Shown: positions 19,028 to 28,753 of the stretch, in pieces
Position numbering within the stretch: position 1 is the stretch's first letter
Layout: every line of letters begins with the position of its first letter
NCBI RefSeq assembly: GCF_000820025.1
Contig: NZ_CDBI01000014.1
Span: forward strand, 248,001-312,000
Origin: Aeromonas popoffii
GTDB taxonomy: Bacteria; Pseudomonadota; Gammaproteobacteria; Enterobacterales; Aeromonadaceae
Direction: 5' to 3'
Length of the DNA stretch: 64,000 nt
Made by a program: the position numbers and the translations under genes
The notes under the pieces: model-generated
Told to the model about the DNA's origin: nothing
Seen by the model: the letters and a program-made list of their open reading frames with translations, nothing else
Databases searched by the model: none

Positions 19028-20077
19028 TTACGACTGGCGCAGCAGCTGATCCTTTAGGTTTGGCGGCACACCACGAATGGTCAGGGTATCTGTCTGGGGA
19101 TCGTAAAACACCCGGCTGTTCAGCAACTTCTGCTCGAAGCTCAGGGTCAGACCACCACCGGACCCAACGAACTTGGTCAGGCCGCGCAGAGTGGAACGAT
19201 CGGCGGGGAAGCGATCTTCCAGCTCATACTCCTGACCGATGAAGCTGTAAAAATCGAGGTCGCCATCGCCCGGCAATTCTGCAGAGAGCTCCTTGATTTC
19301 GATCTCCTCTCCGGCGCTGGCCTGCTCGGTGCAATATTTGAAGACCTGCTTCTTGTAGTCATTGCGTTCGGCCGGCTCCAGCTGGCGGCTGTCGCAATAA
19401 TCGTCCACCGCCTGCAGTAACCCCTTATTTTGCACCTTGGCATCCATCCCCTCGCGGGCACCCAGCAGATCCATGAAGAAGTCGCCCAGTTTGCGGCCGA
19501 CCCGCCCCTTGCTGAAGGTGATATAACGGCGAGAGTCTGGCTGGGTTTTCCATTCGGTCAGATCGATGCGAGCCACCAGATTGAGTTTGCCGATATCCAG
19601 ATAATGAATATGGCGCAAGTCCAGCGCCTCGCTGACAGTGACGCTCTCCTTGCCTTCCAGCAGGGCAAGCATCAGATAATCGACCCCGACATAGTTGTAT
19701 TTGGCAAACAGCAGCACCCCCTGCTCGTCGAGGGCGTGCTCCACCAGGTTTTTCACCAACAGATGGGTCATGTTGACCGAAAAGGGGACGAATTCGCTCT
19801 GCTCGCCGAGCAGTTGCTCGAGGGCGATGCGAAAGGCGGGAGAAGGCTGCTTGGGGGCCGTTTCGCCCTCCGCCAGCTCGGCCACGGCAGTTTCTGGGTC
19901 GGCAAAGAAGCCAAAACCCTTGCCACCCTTGCCGTTGTAAATGCGATGCAGCTCCGCCATCAGCCCCTGTACCGCCTCATCGGCAGGCAGGGTCTGGCTG
20001 CGGGTGTCGGCGTGAGGTTGACCATCGCCGCCCTGGCGCAGGGAGTGAAGAATGATCTTGTCGATATCGAGACTCAT
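19028..20077 (-). CDS. yejK: Nucleoid-associated protein YejK
   Basis: 349 residues of the NdpA/YejK family: MSLDIDKIILHSL opening, HYLDIGKLNLVARIDLTEWKTQPDSRRYITFSKGRVGRK centre, and PADRSTLRGLTKFVGSGGGLTLSF near the end. The start at 20077 matches the E. coli start; the frame is open further upstream across the divergent yejL but this is not coding. The protein binds the nucleoid; its exact role is unclear. It is divergent from yejL-yejM, as in E. coli. Confidence 0.92.
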   Translation of the reverse strand: MSLDIDKIILHSLRQGGDGQPHADTRSQTLPADEAVQGLMAELHRIYNGKGGKGFGFFADPETAVAELAEGETAPKQPSPAFRIALEQLLGEQSEFVPFSVNMTHLLVKNLVEHALDEQGVLLFAKYNYVGVDYLMLALLEGKESVTVSEALDLRHIHYLDIGKLNLVARIDLTEWKTQPDSRRYITFSKGRVGRKLGDFFMDLLGAREGMDAKVQNKGLLQAVDDYCDSRQLEPAERNDYKKQVFKYCTEQASAGEEIEIKELSAELPGDGDLDFYSFIGQEYELEDRFPADRSTLRGLTKFVGSGGGLTLSFEQKLLNSRVFYDPQTDTLTIRGVPPNLKDQLLRQS

Positions 20078-20150
20078 GTCACAAAGCCATAGTGTTAGCC
20101 GAAAGGGTGAAGTATTATAAGGCGCTTTGAACCGAGATGAACTCAAGATT

Positions 20151-20378
20151 ATGCCCATCGTATCAAAGTACACAAACCAGCAATTTGATGACCTGATGAA
20201 TGACCTGATCACAGTACTGGAAAAGCACAAAGCGCCAGTCGACCTCAGCCTGATGGTGCTGGGTAACGTGACCACCAATATCATCAACGGCATGGCCCCG
20301 GCACAACGCCAGGCGATCACTGAAAAATTTGTCCAGGCACTGACTTCCTCGGTCGACAATCGCCACGACGCACACTGA
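20151..20378 (+). CDS. yejL: YejL family protein (DUF1414)
   Basis: 75 residues, exactly the length of E. coli YejL, with the conserved [21 protein letters not shown] and APAQRQAI blocks. Start at 20151 gives the family N-terminus ([15 protein letters not shown]); the frame is open 8 codons further. Small, helical, dimeric in structures of relatives; function unknown. Precedes yejM by 43 bp and is probably co-transcribed. Confidence 0.9.
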   Translation: MPIVSKYTNQQFDDLMNDLITVLEKHKAPVDLSLMVLGNVTTNIINGMAPAQRQAITEKFVQALTSSVDNRHDAH

Positions 20379-20421
20379 ATCGCCGCTTTTTTTTGACGTT
20401 TCTCAACGCAGATGGATCACT

Positions 20422-22272
20422 ATGGTCGAAACCGGCAACCCCTATCGTGATAATGTCTCTCGCCTGATCACCTGGGGGCATTGGTTCTCCTTCTTCAACA
20501 TCATCCTGGCCATGCTGATTGCCACCCGCTATCTGGGGGCGATCAGCTGGCCATCGAGCACGCTCGGCGTGACCTATCTCATCATCAGCTGGATAGGCCA
20601 CTTCTCGTTTCTGAGCTTTGTCACCTACCTGTTGACAGTGTTCCCCCTGACCTTCGTGCTGCCCAACGAGAAGGCGCTGCGCTTCATTTCGGCCATCATT
20701 GCCACCCTGGCGCAGGTGCTGCTGCTCATCGACACCCAGGTGTTCCAGCTGTTCAAGTTCCACTTGAACGGTCAGGTATGGCAGCTGCTGCTGGATCAGG
20801 CCCAAACCGAGGAGGGCTCGATCTGGAGCATCATCTTCGTGGCGGTGCCGACCATCTTTCTGCTGCAACTGCTGCTGTCGGCCTATGTGTGGCGCAAGAT
20901 CAACAAGCGCAAACGCCGCCAGTATGGCAATCAGGTGGGGTTGGCCCTGCTGGTCTGCTTCATTCTGACCCACGTGGTCAACAGCTGGGCTGATGCCACC
21001 CTGTATCAGCCCATCACGATGCAACGTGCCAACTTCCCCCTCTCCTACCCCATGACCGCCAAGAGTTTCCTGGCCAAACACGGCTGGCTGGATCTGGATC
21101 AGTACGAGAAGCAGGCCGAATCCCAGGATGGCGACCGCGCGAGCCGCTTGCGCTACCCGCTGCGTCCGCTCAGCGTCAATGCTCCCGTCGAGCACAAGAA
21201 TCTGTTGATCGTGGTGGTAGACTCGCTGCGGGCCGACATGCTCAACAACATCAACATGCCCAATCTGCAGCGCTATGCGGATCAGCACCTCCACTTTGCC
21301 AACCACATGAGTGGCGGCAACAATGATGTGATGGGGATGTTCAGCCTCTTCTATGGCCTGCCCGGCCACTATTACGACGACATTCGCAACGACAAAACGC
21401 CGCCGGTACTGTTCGACGAGATGTTGCGCCAGGACTACCAATTTGGTCTGTTCGGCGCGCTGGACGATGCCCAGAAGTATCGCCAGAGCATACTCTCGGG
21501 CCTGCGCAAGCAGGTATTTGTCTCAGAGCAGACCGATGACAGACAGCTGATCGACGACTGGCAGCAGTGGCTTGCCAAGCGTTCACCGGACAGGCCCTGG
21601 TTCTCGCTGGTCTATCTGTCAAGCCCGGGTGATTACCAGCTGCCAGCCAACATCAAGGGACCCTTCCAGCCCGAGCTGACCAAGTTCAATCCGGCCACCG
21701 CCTATCAGACCGAGAACCTGCAAAAGCTGGAAAATCGCTACAAGAACACCGTCTTCTATACCGATCAGTTGCTGGAGCAGATGCTGACCCAGTTGCAACA
21801 ACAGGGGCTCAATGAGCAGACCATAGTCGTCATCACCGCCAACCACGGTCAGGAGTTCAACGAAACCCAGAGCAACAGCTGGGGCTATGGCACCAACTAC
21901 TCACCCTACCAGGTGCAGGTGCCCTTCGTGCTGGCCTGGCCGGGCAATGACACCCTGCCGCTGAGCCAGGCTAGCAGTCATGTGGATCTGGTGCCGACCC
22001 TGATGCAAAACATGCTGGGGGTACGCAATCCGGCGCGGGACTACAGCATAGGCCGCAACCTGTTCGACACCAGCCCGCGCAACTGGGTGCTGGCGGGAGA
22101 TCAGCGCGACTTTGCCATCTATCAGGACAACACCATCACCCACTTCAACAAGCAGGGTGACTTCGAGTTGCTGGAGCGCGACAGCTACCGTCCCATCAAG
22201 CACGACACCCCCGACATGGGCGTCATGATCCAGGTGATGAATGAGCTAAACCGCTTCTATCGCGCCCCCTGA
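20422..22272 (+). CDS. yejM: Inner-membrane sulfatase-like protein YejM (PbgA/LapC)
   Basis: 616 residues: five N-terminal membrane segments (about 18-190), a linker, and a periplasmic sulfatase/alkaline-phosphatase-fold domain with VVVDSLRADML, DVMGMFSLFYGLPG and TANHGQEFNE. In enterobacteria YejM senses lipopolysaccharide at the periplasmic leaflet and controls LpxC turnover through LapB/FtsH. The window also holds lpxH, another lipid A gene, but far away. Good family match; the metal-site residues look incomplete for sulfatase activity, as in other YejM proteins. Confidence 0.92.
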   Translation: MVETGNPYRDNVSRLITWGHWFSFFNIILAMLIATRYLGAISWPSSTLGVTYLIISWIGHFSFLSFVTYLLTVFPLTFVLPNEKALRFISAIIATLAQVLLLIDTQVFQLFKFHLNGQVWQLLLDQAQTEEGSIWSIIFVAVPTIFLLQLLLSAYVWRKINKRKRRQYGNQVGLALLVCFILTHVVNSWADATLYQPITMQRANFPLSYPMTAKSFLAKHGWLDLDQYEKQAESQDGDRASRLRYPLRPLSVNAPVEHKNLLIVVVDSLRADMLNNINMPNLQRYADQHLHFANHMSGGNNDVMGMFSLFYGLPGHYYDDIRNDKTPPVLFDEMLRQDYQFGLFGALDDAQKYRQSILSGLRKQVFVSEQTDDRQLIDDWQQWLAKRSPDRPWFSLVYLSSPGDYQLPANIKGPFQPELTKFNPATAYQTENLQKLENRYKNTVFYTDQLLEQMLTQLQQQGLNEQTIVVITANHGQEFNETQSNSWGYGTNYSPYQVQVPFVLAWPGNDTLPLSQASSHVDLVPTLMQNMLGVRNPARDYSIGRNLFDTSPRNWVLAGDQRDFAIYQDNTITHFNKQGDFELLERDSYRPIKHDTPDMGVMIQVMNELNRFYRAP

Positions 22273-22295
22273 GGCCAAGCCAACCCGCCATGAAC

Positions 22296-22321
22296 AGCCC
22301 GCTCTCGCAGCGGGCTTTTTA
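22296..22321 (+). terminator. Intrinsic terminator of yejM
   Basis: AGCCCGCT / AGCGGGCT stem with a 5-base loop and T5ATT, 24 bp past the yejM stop. Confidence 0.85.
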
Positions 22322-22772
22322 TTGCGTCTGCGCCAGCACAGCCAAAGAGAGAACAGCTCCGCACTCATCGCTAATCGGCCCCACCTGCTGCAAAGCAACC
22401 CCACGGTAGCGCGGAGCAGTCTCTTTGGACGAGGGGGCTCCCCCTCTGCTCAAGGCCTGTCAGGCCGGGCGCGAGTACCGCGAGTACTATGAATACCCAA
22501 GGCAAGCGGGCACCCGGCGTCTCGGCCAAACAGCTCCTCTTGATACGCTGATTGCACAGGGGTGGGCAGGGGATGCAGCTGAAAAACAGGGCCCGGTGCC
22601 GGCTACCCCAGCCCCTGGCCGGTGAGGCGCACAAGGAGTGTGCACCCTGTCAGAAAACAACCAAAACACGTCATCCTGTGCCGGATCCAGCATGATTTGC
22701 ACCGCAGATCGCTGGCATGAAACGGGCAGAGCGGTTAGTCTAGCGGCGTTGAACCAACCCCATGAGGTACAG
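22322..22772. other. Intergenic region yejM-ecotin, no gene recognised
   Basis: 451 bp. It contains GC-rich short inverted repeats (for example GAGGGGG / CCCCCTC around 22430-22447) and a GCGAGTAC direct repeat near 22471-22487. Open frames here show no family features. No tRNA was recognised although proline tRNA lies next to yejM in E. coli. Confidence 0.45.
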
Positions 22773-23255
22773 ATGAAAACCGTATTGCGTTTTAGCCTGC
22801 TGGGCGCCTTGTTGCTGGGCGGCCATGCCTTCGCCGCCGAACCGAAAAAATTTGATATCAGCATGTTCCCGGCCGCCGAAGTAAACCAGGAACGTGTCGT
22901 CATCCGCCTGCCAGAAGTCGAGAATGAAGCCGACATGATGGTCGAGTTGCAGGTCGGCAAGAAAATGATGGTCGATTGCAATGTGCCGCGCTTCGCCGGC
23001 AATCTGGAACAGCACAGCGTCAAGGGCTGGGGCTACAACTACCTGATGCTCGATAAGGTTTCCGATCCCATCAGCACCCTGATGGCCTGCCCGGATGCCC
23101 AGAAGAAAGAGACCTTCGTCCAGATCTATGGTCAGGGCTTCTTCGTGAACTACAACTCCAAGCTGCCGTTCGTGCTCTACGTCCCGCAGGAGTATGAAGT
23201 GCGCTACCGTCTGTGGCGTGCCGACAACCTGGCCCAGCCAGCCATGATAGAGTAA
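22773..23255 (+). CDS. eco: Ecotin, periplasmic serine protease inhibitor
   Basis: 160 residues with a signal peptide (MKTVLRFSLLGALLLGGHAFA) followed by the ecotin fold. The reactive-site loop STLMACPD keeps the P1 methionine and the disulphide cysteine (partner in MVDCNVPR). YNSKLPFVLYVPQEYEVRYRLWRA is the conserved C-terminal strand pair. Ecotin inhibits trypsin-like and elastase-like proteases, protecting the cell from host or exogenous enzymes. Start at 22773 has a GAGG upstream; the longer frame has no signal peptide at its end. Single gene with its own terminator. Confidence 0.93.
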   Translation: MKTVLRFSLLGALLLGGHAFAAEPKKFDISMFPAAEVNQERVVIRLPEVENEADMMVELQVGKKMMVDCNVPRFAGNLEQHSVKGWGYNYLMLDKVSDPISTLMACPDAQKKETFVQIYGQGFFVNYNSKLPFVLYVPQEYEVRYRLWRADNLAQPAMIE

Positions 23256-23307
23256 GCATCTATCGAGACCAAATTTCCTACGTTGGTTCATGAATGATGC
23301 AAAATAG

Positions 23308-23331
23308 AGCGCCAAACGGCGCTTTATTTTT
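23308..23331 (+). terminator. Intrinsic terminator of eco
   Basis: AGCGCC / GGCGCT stem with AAAC loop, followed by TTATTTTT, about 50 bp past the stop. Confidence 0.8.
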
Positions 23332-23557
23332 AACCAAAAAATCGTCTACCTACCCACCAAACCTTTATAGAACCTGACATAACTCCGCTTTTTTTCTCAC
23401 TTTTTTGCTTCTGCTTCCCCTGCATGCCCATTGGATCATGGATAAATCACTTTCGATTAAAGAAATTTATCCATATAGTGAAAAAATTGATTTTGCACTC
23501 TGCGACAGCCTGATGATACTTGCCCGCAAAGGTCAAACTAACCAGAAAAAGAGCACT

Positions 23558-23926
23558 ATGAGCTTCGAATCCGACAAGCGTTTCAACGACTTCAAACATT
23601 TTCCCCGTGGCCTGCGTCGCAGTGGCGAATTCACTGTGGCCGAAGCGGACAGTCTGGAAAAATACGGCACCGCCATGCTGGCGCTCTATCAGGGCAACCT
23701 GACGCCGCGCGATGACATAGAAAGCGCCTTTCTCGAACAAATCAAATCTGGCTCTGCCGGCAGCAACCCCCATGCCAAGGTGTGGTTCAAATATCTGAAG
23801 GTGATAGGTCCCAAGCGCGTGCATCGTCTGTGCACAGTCGCGGGTGGCGCCAACGAGGAAACCGGTGGCGGTGGATTTGAAGGTGGCAATGGCAGTGGCG
23901 GCGGCAGCGACGAGTCCATCGATTAA
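23558..23926 (+). CDS. maoP: Macrodomain Ori organization protein MaoP (DUF413, YifE)
   Basis: 122 residues. FNDFKHFPRGLRRSGEFTVAEADSLEKYG is the DUF413 core; VWFKYLKVIGPKRVHRLCT follows; the C-terminal tail is Gly/Ser rich and ends in acidic residues. MaoP acts with a DNA site, maoS, to organise the Ori macrodomain in enterobacteria. Start chosen at 23558 because it gives the family N-terminus. The stop overlaps the hdfR start by one base (TAATG); in E. coli the same two genes are divergent neighbours, so the gene pair is conserved but the arrangement differs. Confidence 0.87.
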   Translation: MSFESDKRFNDFKHFPRGLRRSGEFTVAEADSLEKYGTAMLALYQGNLTPRDDIESAFLEQIKSGSAGSNPHAKVWFKYLKVIGPKRVHRLCTVAGGANEETGGGGFEGGNGSGGGSDESID

Positions 23927-24801
23927 TGGATACCGAACTGCTTCGGACCTTTATCGAGGTCAGCAAGACCCGGCACTTTGGCCGGGCTGCTGAGAATCTC
24001 TACCTGACCCAGTCGGCGGTGAGCTTTCGGATCCGCCAGCTCGAGCAGCAACTCGGGGTCAGTCTGTTTGCCCGTCATCGCAACAACATCCGCCTGACCG
24101 CGTCCGGTGAACGTCTGCTGCCCTATGCAGATGCTATCTTGCATACCCTGGGTCGGGCCAAGCAGGACGTAGCGCTCTCCCCCGGTTTCAGTCAACAGCT
24201 CGCCATAGGCGCGCCCGCCGTGTTCTGGGAGCTCGATTTCAACGACTGGCTCAATCACGTCTATGCGCTGGCTCCCGGCCTCGCCGTGCGGCTCGAAACC
24301 GCCTCGCGCGAGCACCTGTGCCGCCAGTTGCTGGAGCGCTCCCTCGACTTGGCCCTGCTCTCCGAGCCAACCAAGATTGACGAGATTGCCCTGCACCCCA
24401 TCGGTGAGCTGGTGTTCGAGCTGGTGAGCCGGGATGGTGCCGCCAGCGCCGACAGCCTGATGCAGATGCCCCACATTCACCTCGACTGGGGCACTAGCTT
24501 CGAGCCGCAACCCAGCCGCTTGCAGAGCCTGCAAAAGACACCTGTACTGCACTCGAGCTCCGCCAGCATGGCGCTGCAGTTCGTGCTGGCCAATGGCGGT
24601 GCCGCCTATCTGCCACGGCGAATGGTGAGCCCCTTCCTGGAGCAGGGACTGCTGCATCTGGTGGAGGGAGGCCAGCCACTGAGCCGTCCGCTCTACCTCG
24701 CCTATCTGGAGAAATCCGATCGCCGGGAGCTGATCGATCAACTGCTGACCCTGCCACTCGGTTGGGATGGCGCCGATCTGCGCCTGCCGCAGCCTGAATA
24801 A
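23926..24801 (+). CDS. hdfR: LysR-type regulator HdfR
   Basis: 291 residues. The N-terminus MDTELLRTFIEVSKTRHFGRAAENLYLTQSAVSFRIRQLE...HRNNIRLTASGERLLPYA is almost the E. coli HdfR helix-turn-helix region, followed by a LysR effector domain. HdfR is known as a repressor of flhDC and activator of gltBD in E. coli. Coupled to maoP by a one-base overlap. A bidirectional terminator separates it from the converging tyrA. Confidence 0.9.
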   Translation: MDTELLRTFIEVSKTRHFGRAAENLYLTQSAVSFRIRQLEQQLGVSLFARHRNNIRLTASGERLLPYADAILHTLGRAKQDVALSPGFSQQLAIGAPAVFWELDFNDWLNHVYALAPGLAVRLETASREHLCRQLLERSLDLALLSEPTKIDEIALHPIGELVFELVSRDGAASADSLMQMPHIHLDWGTSFEPQPSRLQSLQKTPVLHSSSASMALQFVLANGGAAYLPRRMVSPFLEQGLLHLVEGGQPLSRPLYLAYLEKSDRRELIDQLLTLPLGWDGADLRLPQPE

Positions 24802-24827
24802 CCTCAGGGCGGATAACACAGACAGAA

Positions 24828-24850
24828 AAGGGGCCGAATAGGCCCCTTCT
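24828..24850. terminator. Terminator between hdfR and tyrA
   Basis: AAGGGGCC / GGCCCCTT stem with a 5-base loop between converging genes; AAAA to the left serves tyrA on the minus strand. Confidence 0.75.
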
Positions 24851-24874
24851 CTATGATGCTTATGTGCAATCGCA

Positions 24875-26014
24875 TCAGCCGTGCTGGCGGCGGTCGTTGG
24901 CCTGGGCCAGCAACATGCGGCTCTCGCGCAGGAACTGGTCGGCGTGTTCGCCGAAGAAACCGGAGACCTGTGAGAAGGCGTCGATAAATCCGGCCCTGTC
25001 CCCCCGCTCCAGCAGCCCCAGCACCTCGCCAAAGTTCTGGTAGTAGCGGCGGATCATCGCCAGATTCTGCGGTGACGACAATATGATGTCGGCATAGAGT
25101 TCCGGGTCCTGAGCGAACAGCCGCCCCACCATGGCCAGCTCCAGCCGGTAGATGGGGGAGCTCAGGCTCAGCAGGCGATCCAGATTGGCACTCTCTTGCG
25201 AGAGGTGCCAACCGTAGGCAAAGGTGGCGAAGTGGCGCAGCGCCTGAATGAGAGTCATGGCCTCATCGTGAGCCTTGGCTTCCACCTGCTGCAAGCGGGC
25301 GCCCCAAATGGTCATCTGATCCAGCAACCACTGACTGGCGGCCGCGTCACGGCCCTGACAGCACACGATCACCTGCTTGGCGAGGCTGGCCACATCCGGT
25401 CCGAACATGGGGTGCAGCCCCAGCACGGGCCCTTGGTGTACCGCCAACATATGGGCAAGCGGCTCACTCTTGACGCTGGTGACATCCACCAGCAAGCAAT
25501 CGACGGGCAAGTTGCCGAGTCGGTCGATGATCTGGCAGGTGATGTCGATGGGCACTGCCACCATCACCAGACCCGCATCAGCCAGGATAGCGTCAGCCCT
25601 TGGCCAATCTGCTTGTTCGAGGGTCTCGACCCGGTAGCCGGAGAGGCCGAACATGTGACCGAACAGCCGGCCCAGCTGGCCCTGGCCGCCGATGATGACC
25701 ACCTTGCCAAGGTCCGGCTTCATGCATTTGAAGTGGTTATCTTTTTCGCTGGCCGATTCGAGAATGTAGGATTCACGCATCACCCGGCGCAGCACATCTT
25801 CGATGAGATCGCCGGGCACTCCCAGCAGTTCGGCCTCGGCGCGGCGGCGAGCCAGCATGCTTGCCTCCCTGTCCGGTGCATAGATGGGCAGGCCGTAGCG
25901 GCTCTTTACCTCACCCACTTCTCCCACCAGGGCCAGACGGGCGGCCAGCAGATCGATCAGCTGCCTGTCCACCACATCGATTTTGTCCCTGAGGGCATTC
26001 AACTCTTCAGCCAT
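24875..26014 (-). CDS. tyrA: Bifunctional chorismate mutase/prephenate dehydrogenase TyrA
   Basis: 379 residues: AroQ chorismate mutase domain (1-~90; [23 protein letters not shown] and [15 protein letters not shown]) fused to a prephenate dehydrogenase with the NAD-binding [18 protein letters not shown] and HPMFGPD. It converts chorismate through prephenate to 4-hydroxyphenylpyruvate in tyrosine synthesis. An AGGGA lies 7 bases upstream. It follows aroF by 126 bp on the same strand, the E. coli order, so one operon is likely. Confidence 0.94.
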   Translation of the reverse strand: MAEELNALRDKIDVVDRQLIDLLAARLALVGEVGEVKSRYGLPIYAPDREASMLARRRAEAELLGVPGDLIEDVLRRVMRESYILESASEKDNHFKCMKPDLGKVVIIGGQGQLGRLFGHMFGLSGYRVETLEQADWPRADAILADAGLVMVAVPIDITCQIIDRLGNLPVDCLLVDVTSVKSEPLAHMLAVHQGPVLGLHPMFGPDVASLAKQVIVCCQGRDAAASQWLLDQMTIWGARLQQVEAKAHDEAMTLIQALRHFATFAYGWHLSQESANLDRLLSLSSPIYRLELAMVGRLFAQDPELYADIILSSPQNLAMIRRYYQNFGEVLGLLERGDRAGFIDAFSQVSGFFGEHADQFLRESRMLLAQANDRRQHG

Positions 26015-26140
26015 ATCCAGTCCCTGCCGGCGCCGCGGGCAGCGGCACCCTGAAATTCAAGAGGCAACAAAGTATCACGGCGTGATGCCACGTGCGGTGA
26101 TACCCAGATTGTTCAATAGGTTACGACAAGATACCACGGC

Positions 26141-27214
26141 TTACCGTGCAGTTCTGCCCTTGAGAGGTTCAACCAGCTGGTTGTGGCAGCGGGCTAGCAG
26201 GGTCGCTGTGGTGTCCCAGTCGATGCAGGCATCGGTGATGGAGACCCCGTAGCGCATCTGCTGCTTGGGCTGCTCGCTGGACTGGTTGCCCTCGAACAGG
26301 TGGGATTCGAGCATCACCCCGATGATGGAGCGGTTGCCCTCCTGGATCTGGTGGATCACGTTGTCGGCCACCTTGGGCTGCAAACGGTGATCCTTGCTGG
26401 AGTTGCCGTGGCTGCAATCCACCACCAGACCGGGCAGCAGGCCCGCTTTCTCCAGCGCCTCTTCTGCCAGCGACACATTGACCGAGTCGTAGTTGGGATG
26501 CTTGCCGCCGCGCAGGATCACGTGACCATCCGGGTTGCCCTGGGTCTGCAGCAAGGCGACCTGACCCTGCTGGTTGATCCCCATGAAGGCGTGGGGGCTG
26601 GAGGCCGCCTGCAGCGCATTGATGGCGGTACCCAGGTTGCCGTCGGTGCCGTTCTTGAAGCCCACCGGCATGGAGAGGCCGGATGCCATCTCCCTGTGAG
26701 TCTGGGATTCGGTGGTACGGGCGCCAATAGCTGACCAGGAGAAGAGCTCCGCCAGGTATTGCGGGCTGATGGGGTCGAGTGCCTCGGTCGCCAGCGGCAA
26801 TTCCAGCTCCGCCAGCCAGCAGAGCAGCTCGCGGGCCCGGTGCAGCCCCAACTCCACATCGAAGGTGCCATCCAGATTCGGATCGTTGATAAAGCCTTTC
26901 CAGCCGACCGTGGTGCGTGGCTTCTCAAAGTAGACCCGCATGACAATGTAGAGAGAGTCCTGATAAGCGTCATGCAGCGCTTTGAGTCTGGTTGCGTACT
27001 CTTTGGCGGCGTCCATGTCGTGAATGGAGCAGGGACCACAGATCACCAGCAGGCGGTGATCGCGGCGGTGAATGATGTCGGCGATGGTGGTACGGGCCCC
27101 TTGCACGAATGCCAGCGCCTGGTCGGAGATGGGTAGCTTCTCCTTGAGCTGGGCAGGCGTGATCATCACTTGTTCGGACTGGATATGGATGTTGTTCAGG
27201 GGGTCTCTTTGCAT
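26141..27214 (-). CDS. aroF: DAHP synthase, tyrosine-sensitive type AroF
   Basis: 357 residues, one more than E. coli AroF, opening MQRDPLNNIHI with Asn8, a position tied to tyrosine feedback in E. coli AroF. Family blocks: VICGPCSIHD, RVYFEKPRTTVGWKG, SWSAIGARTTESQTHREMASGLSMPVGFKNG and VVDCSHGNSSKDH. It condenses PEP and erythrose 4-phosphate, the first step of the shikimate pathway. Paired with tyrA. A TyrR box candidate lies about 225 bp upstream. Confidence 0.94.
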   Translation of the reverse strand: MQRDPLNNIHIQSEQVMITPAQLKEKLPISDQALAFVQGARTTIADIIHRRDHRLLVICGPCSIHDMDAAKEYATRLKALHDAYQDSLYIVMRVYFEKPRTTVGWKGFINDPNLDGTFDVELGLHRARELLCWLAELELPLATEALDPISPQYLAELFSWSAIGARTTESQTHREMASGLSMPVGFKNGTDGNLGTAINALQAASSPHAFMGINQQGQVALLQTQGNPDGHVILRGGKHPNYDSVNVSLAEEALEKAGLLPGLVVDCSHGNSSKDHRLQPKVADNVIHQIQEGNRSIIGVMLESHLFEGNQSSEQPKQQMRYGVSITDACIDWDTTATLLARCHNQLVEPLKGRTAR

Positions 27215-27434
27215 GATCTCATTCTCTCTACCGTTTTTAAGCCAATTGCACTGGTCGTATCTTTTTGTTTACACAAGTCAGCACATTGTTACGCAACCGC
27301 CCTCACCTTACCAAGGAAAAACAAACAATCAAGTGAAACTAGCGGTTAAACTGCCTGATAGGTGGATAATCGACCAGCGCGGTGACCTAAACAGCCAGAA
27401 AGTCGCGGATAACAGGTCCTTAATCGCCAAAAAT

Positions 27435-27452
27435 CGTAAACCTATAGTTACA
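27435..27452. promoter_or_regulatory. Possible TyrR box upstream of aroF
   Basis: CGTAAA-N6-GTTACA matches TGTAAA-N6-TTTACA at 10 of 12 positions. A second half-like TGTAAA occurs on the minus strand near 27270, closer to the aroF promoter. TyrR control of aroF-tyrA is known in E. coli; here it is inference. Confidence 0.4.
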
Positions 27453-27514
27453 CCCCAATGCGGCTGTCAGCGCTGCTCAACCACCATCCCACCCCAGCGC
27501 TTGCCTCCATGTTA

Positions 27515-27541
27515 TAAAAAAGCGGGGCACCTGGCCCCGCT
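27515..27541 (-). terminator. Intrinsic terminator of glpQ
   Basis: On the minus strand AGCGGGGC / GCCCCGCT stem with a 5-base loop and a T6 tail, 24 bp past the glpQ stop. Confidence 0.85.
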
Positions 27542-27564
27542 TGCGTTCGCGTCTTGCTCTGCAG

Positions 27565-28647
27565 TTATGGTTTGCCGTGTGCCTTGATGACTTCGACCGC
27601 CTTGTCCGGGAAATCGCTGAACACCCCGTCCACATCGGCCTGATAGAGGAAGATGTTGAGCAGATCACTGAAGTCCTTGGCATAGGCCGGGATCTGGCCT
27701 TCATCCTGACGGAAGGTATAAGGATGTACCTTGAGACCGGCGGCATGGGCCTCTTTCACCATATGGGTAAACACAGGTTTGCCCAGGATGCCCGGCTCTG
27801 TGACTATCATCGGCTTCCAGGGGCCTATCCCTTCGGCATAGCTGGCGATGGTCTTCATGGCGCCCGGCTTGAACATCCAGTCATAGTCATAAGGGGTTGC
27901 CTTGCCCTTGGCATCATAGACCATGGTCTCGTTCCAGTCGGTCTCGGCCATCAGCTGCACCAGTTTCAAGTCCATGCCCATGGCCGGCATCAGCTCGCTG
28001 TTGATGCGCTTGAGCTCGTCGGCATCGAAGCTCTGCAGGTAGACCTTGTCATCCTTCCCTGTGTAGCCGTACTCCTTGAGTACGTTCAGCACCGCCTTGG
28101 AGATATCTTTGCCTTCGTGGCGAAACAGCCAGGGGGCCTTGATCTCCGGGTAGATGCCAATGTGCTTGCCAGTGCTCTTGTTGAGCCCCTGGATCATCTC
28201 TATCTCTTCCTGGAAGGTGTGGATCTTGAAGCTGGACTTCCACAGCGGGAAGCGGGCCGGATAAACGGGCACCTGCTTGCCATCCACCAGCTGGAACGGC
28301 TCCGTCATGCGCAGGGAGCGCACCTCGTCCAGGGTGAAGTCCACCACATAGTAGCGTCCGTCCGGACGGACCCGACCGGGGAAACGCTCGGCCACGTCCG
28401 TGATGCCATCGAGGAAGTGATCGTGCATCACCACCAGCTGGTCATCCTTGGTCATCACCAGATCCTGCTCCAGATAGTCGGCCCCCATGCCATAGGCCAG
28501 CGCCTTGGACTCCAGGGTATGCTCGGGCAGATAGCCGGACGCGCCACGGTGGGCAATCACGATTTTACCTTCATCGGCAGCCAGGGCAGGCAATGCGAGG
28601 GCGCCCCCCAGGCCAAGGGCGATCAGGGAGAGAGAGAGTTTTTTCAT
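27565..28647 (-). CDS. glpQ: Periplasmic glycerophosphodiester phosphodiesterase GlpQ
   Basis: 360 residues with a signal peptide (MKKLSLSLIALGLGGALALPALA), then KIVIAHRGASGYLPEHTLESKALAYGMGADYLEQDLVMTKDDQLVVMHD, which holds the catalytic histidines and metal-binding Glu/Asp of the GDPD family. It releases glycerol 3-phosphate from glycerophosphodiesters for uptake by GlpT. In E. coli glpTQ form an operon; here glpQ follows glpD by 106 bp on the same strand, with glpR and glpT further upstream. Confidence 0.94.
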   Translation of the reverse strand: MKKLSLSLIALGLGGALALPALAADEGKIVIAHRGASGYLPEHTLESKALAYGMGADYLEQDLVMTKDDQLVVMHDHFLDGITDVAERFPGRVRPDGRYYVVDFTLDEVRSLRMTEPFQLVDGKQVPVYPARFPLWKSSFKIHTFQEEIEMIQGLNKSTGKHIGIYPEIKAPWLFRHEGKDISKAVLNVLKEYGYTGKDDKVYLQSFDADELKRINSELMPAMGMDLKLVQLMAETDWNETMVYDAKGKATPYDYDWMFKPGAMKTIASYAEGIGPWKPMIVTEPGILGKPVFTHMVKEAHAAGLKVHPYTFRQDEGQIPAYAKDFSDLLNIFLYQADVDGVFSDFPDKAVEVIKAHGKP

Positions 28648-28753
28648 GCGCGGTGCTCTTTGTTATTGTGTATTGGATGTAGGTTATTGTTATAACAGAG
28701 GTTTATTGCAGTTTAACGGCGGGCGGCCAAGGGGCCGCCCGTCTCTTCATCAA

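Noticed and set aside
22322-22772. tRNA-Pro expected next to yejM by analogy with E. coli
   Set aside because: No T-loop GTTCRANYC with matching acceptor stem found.
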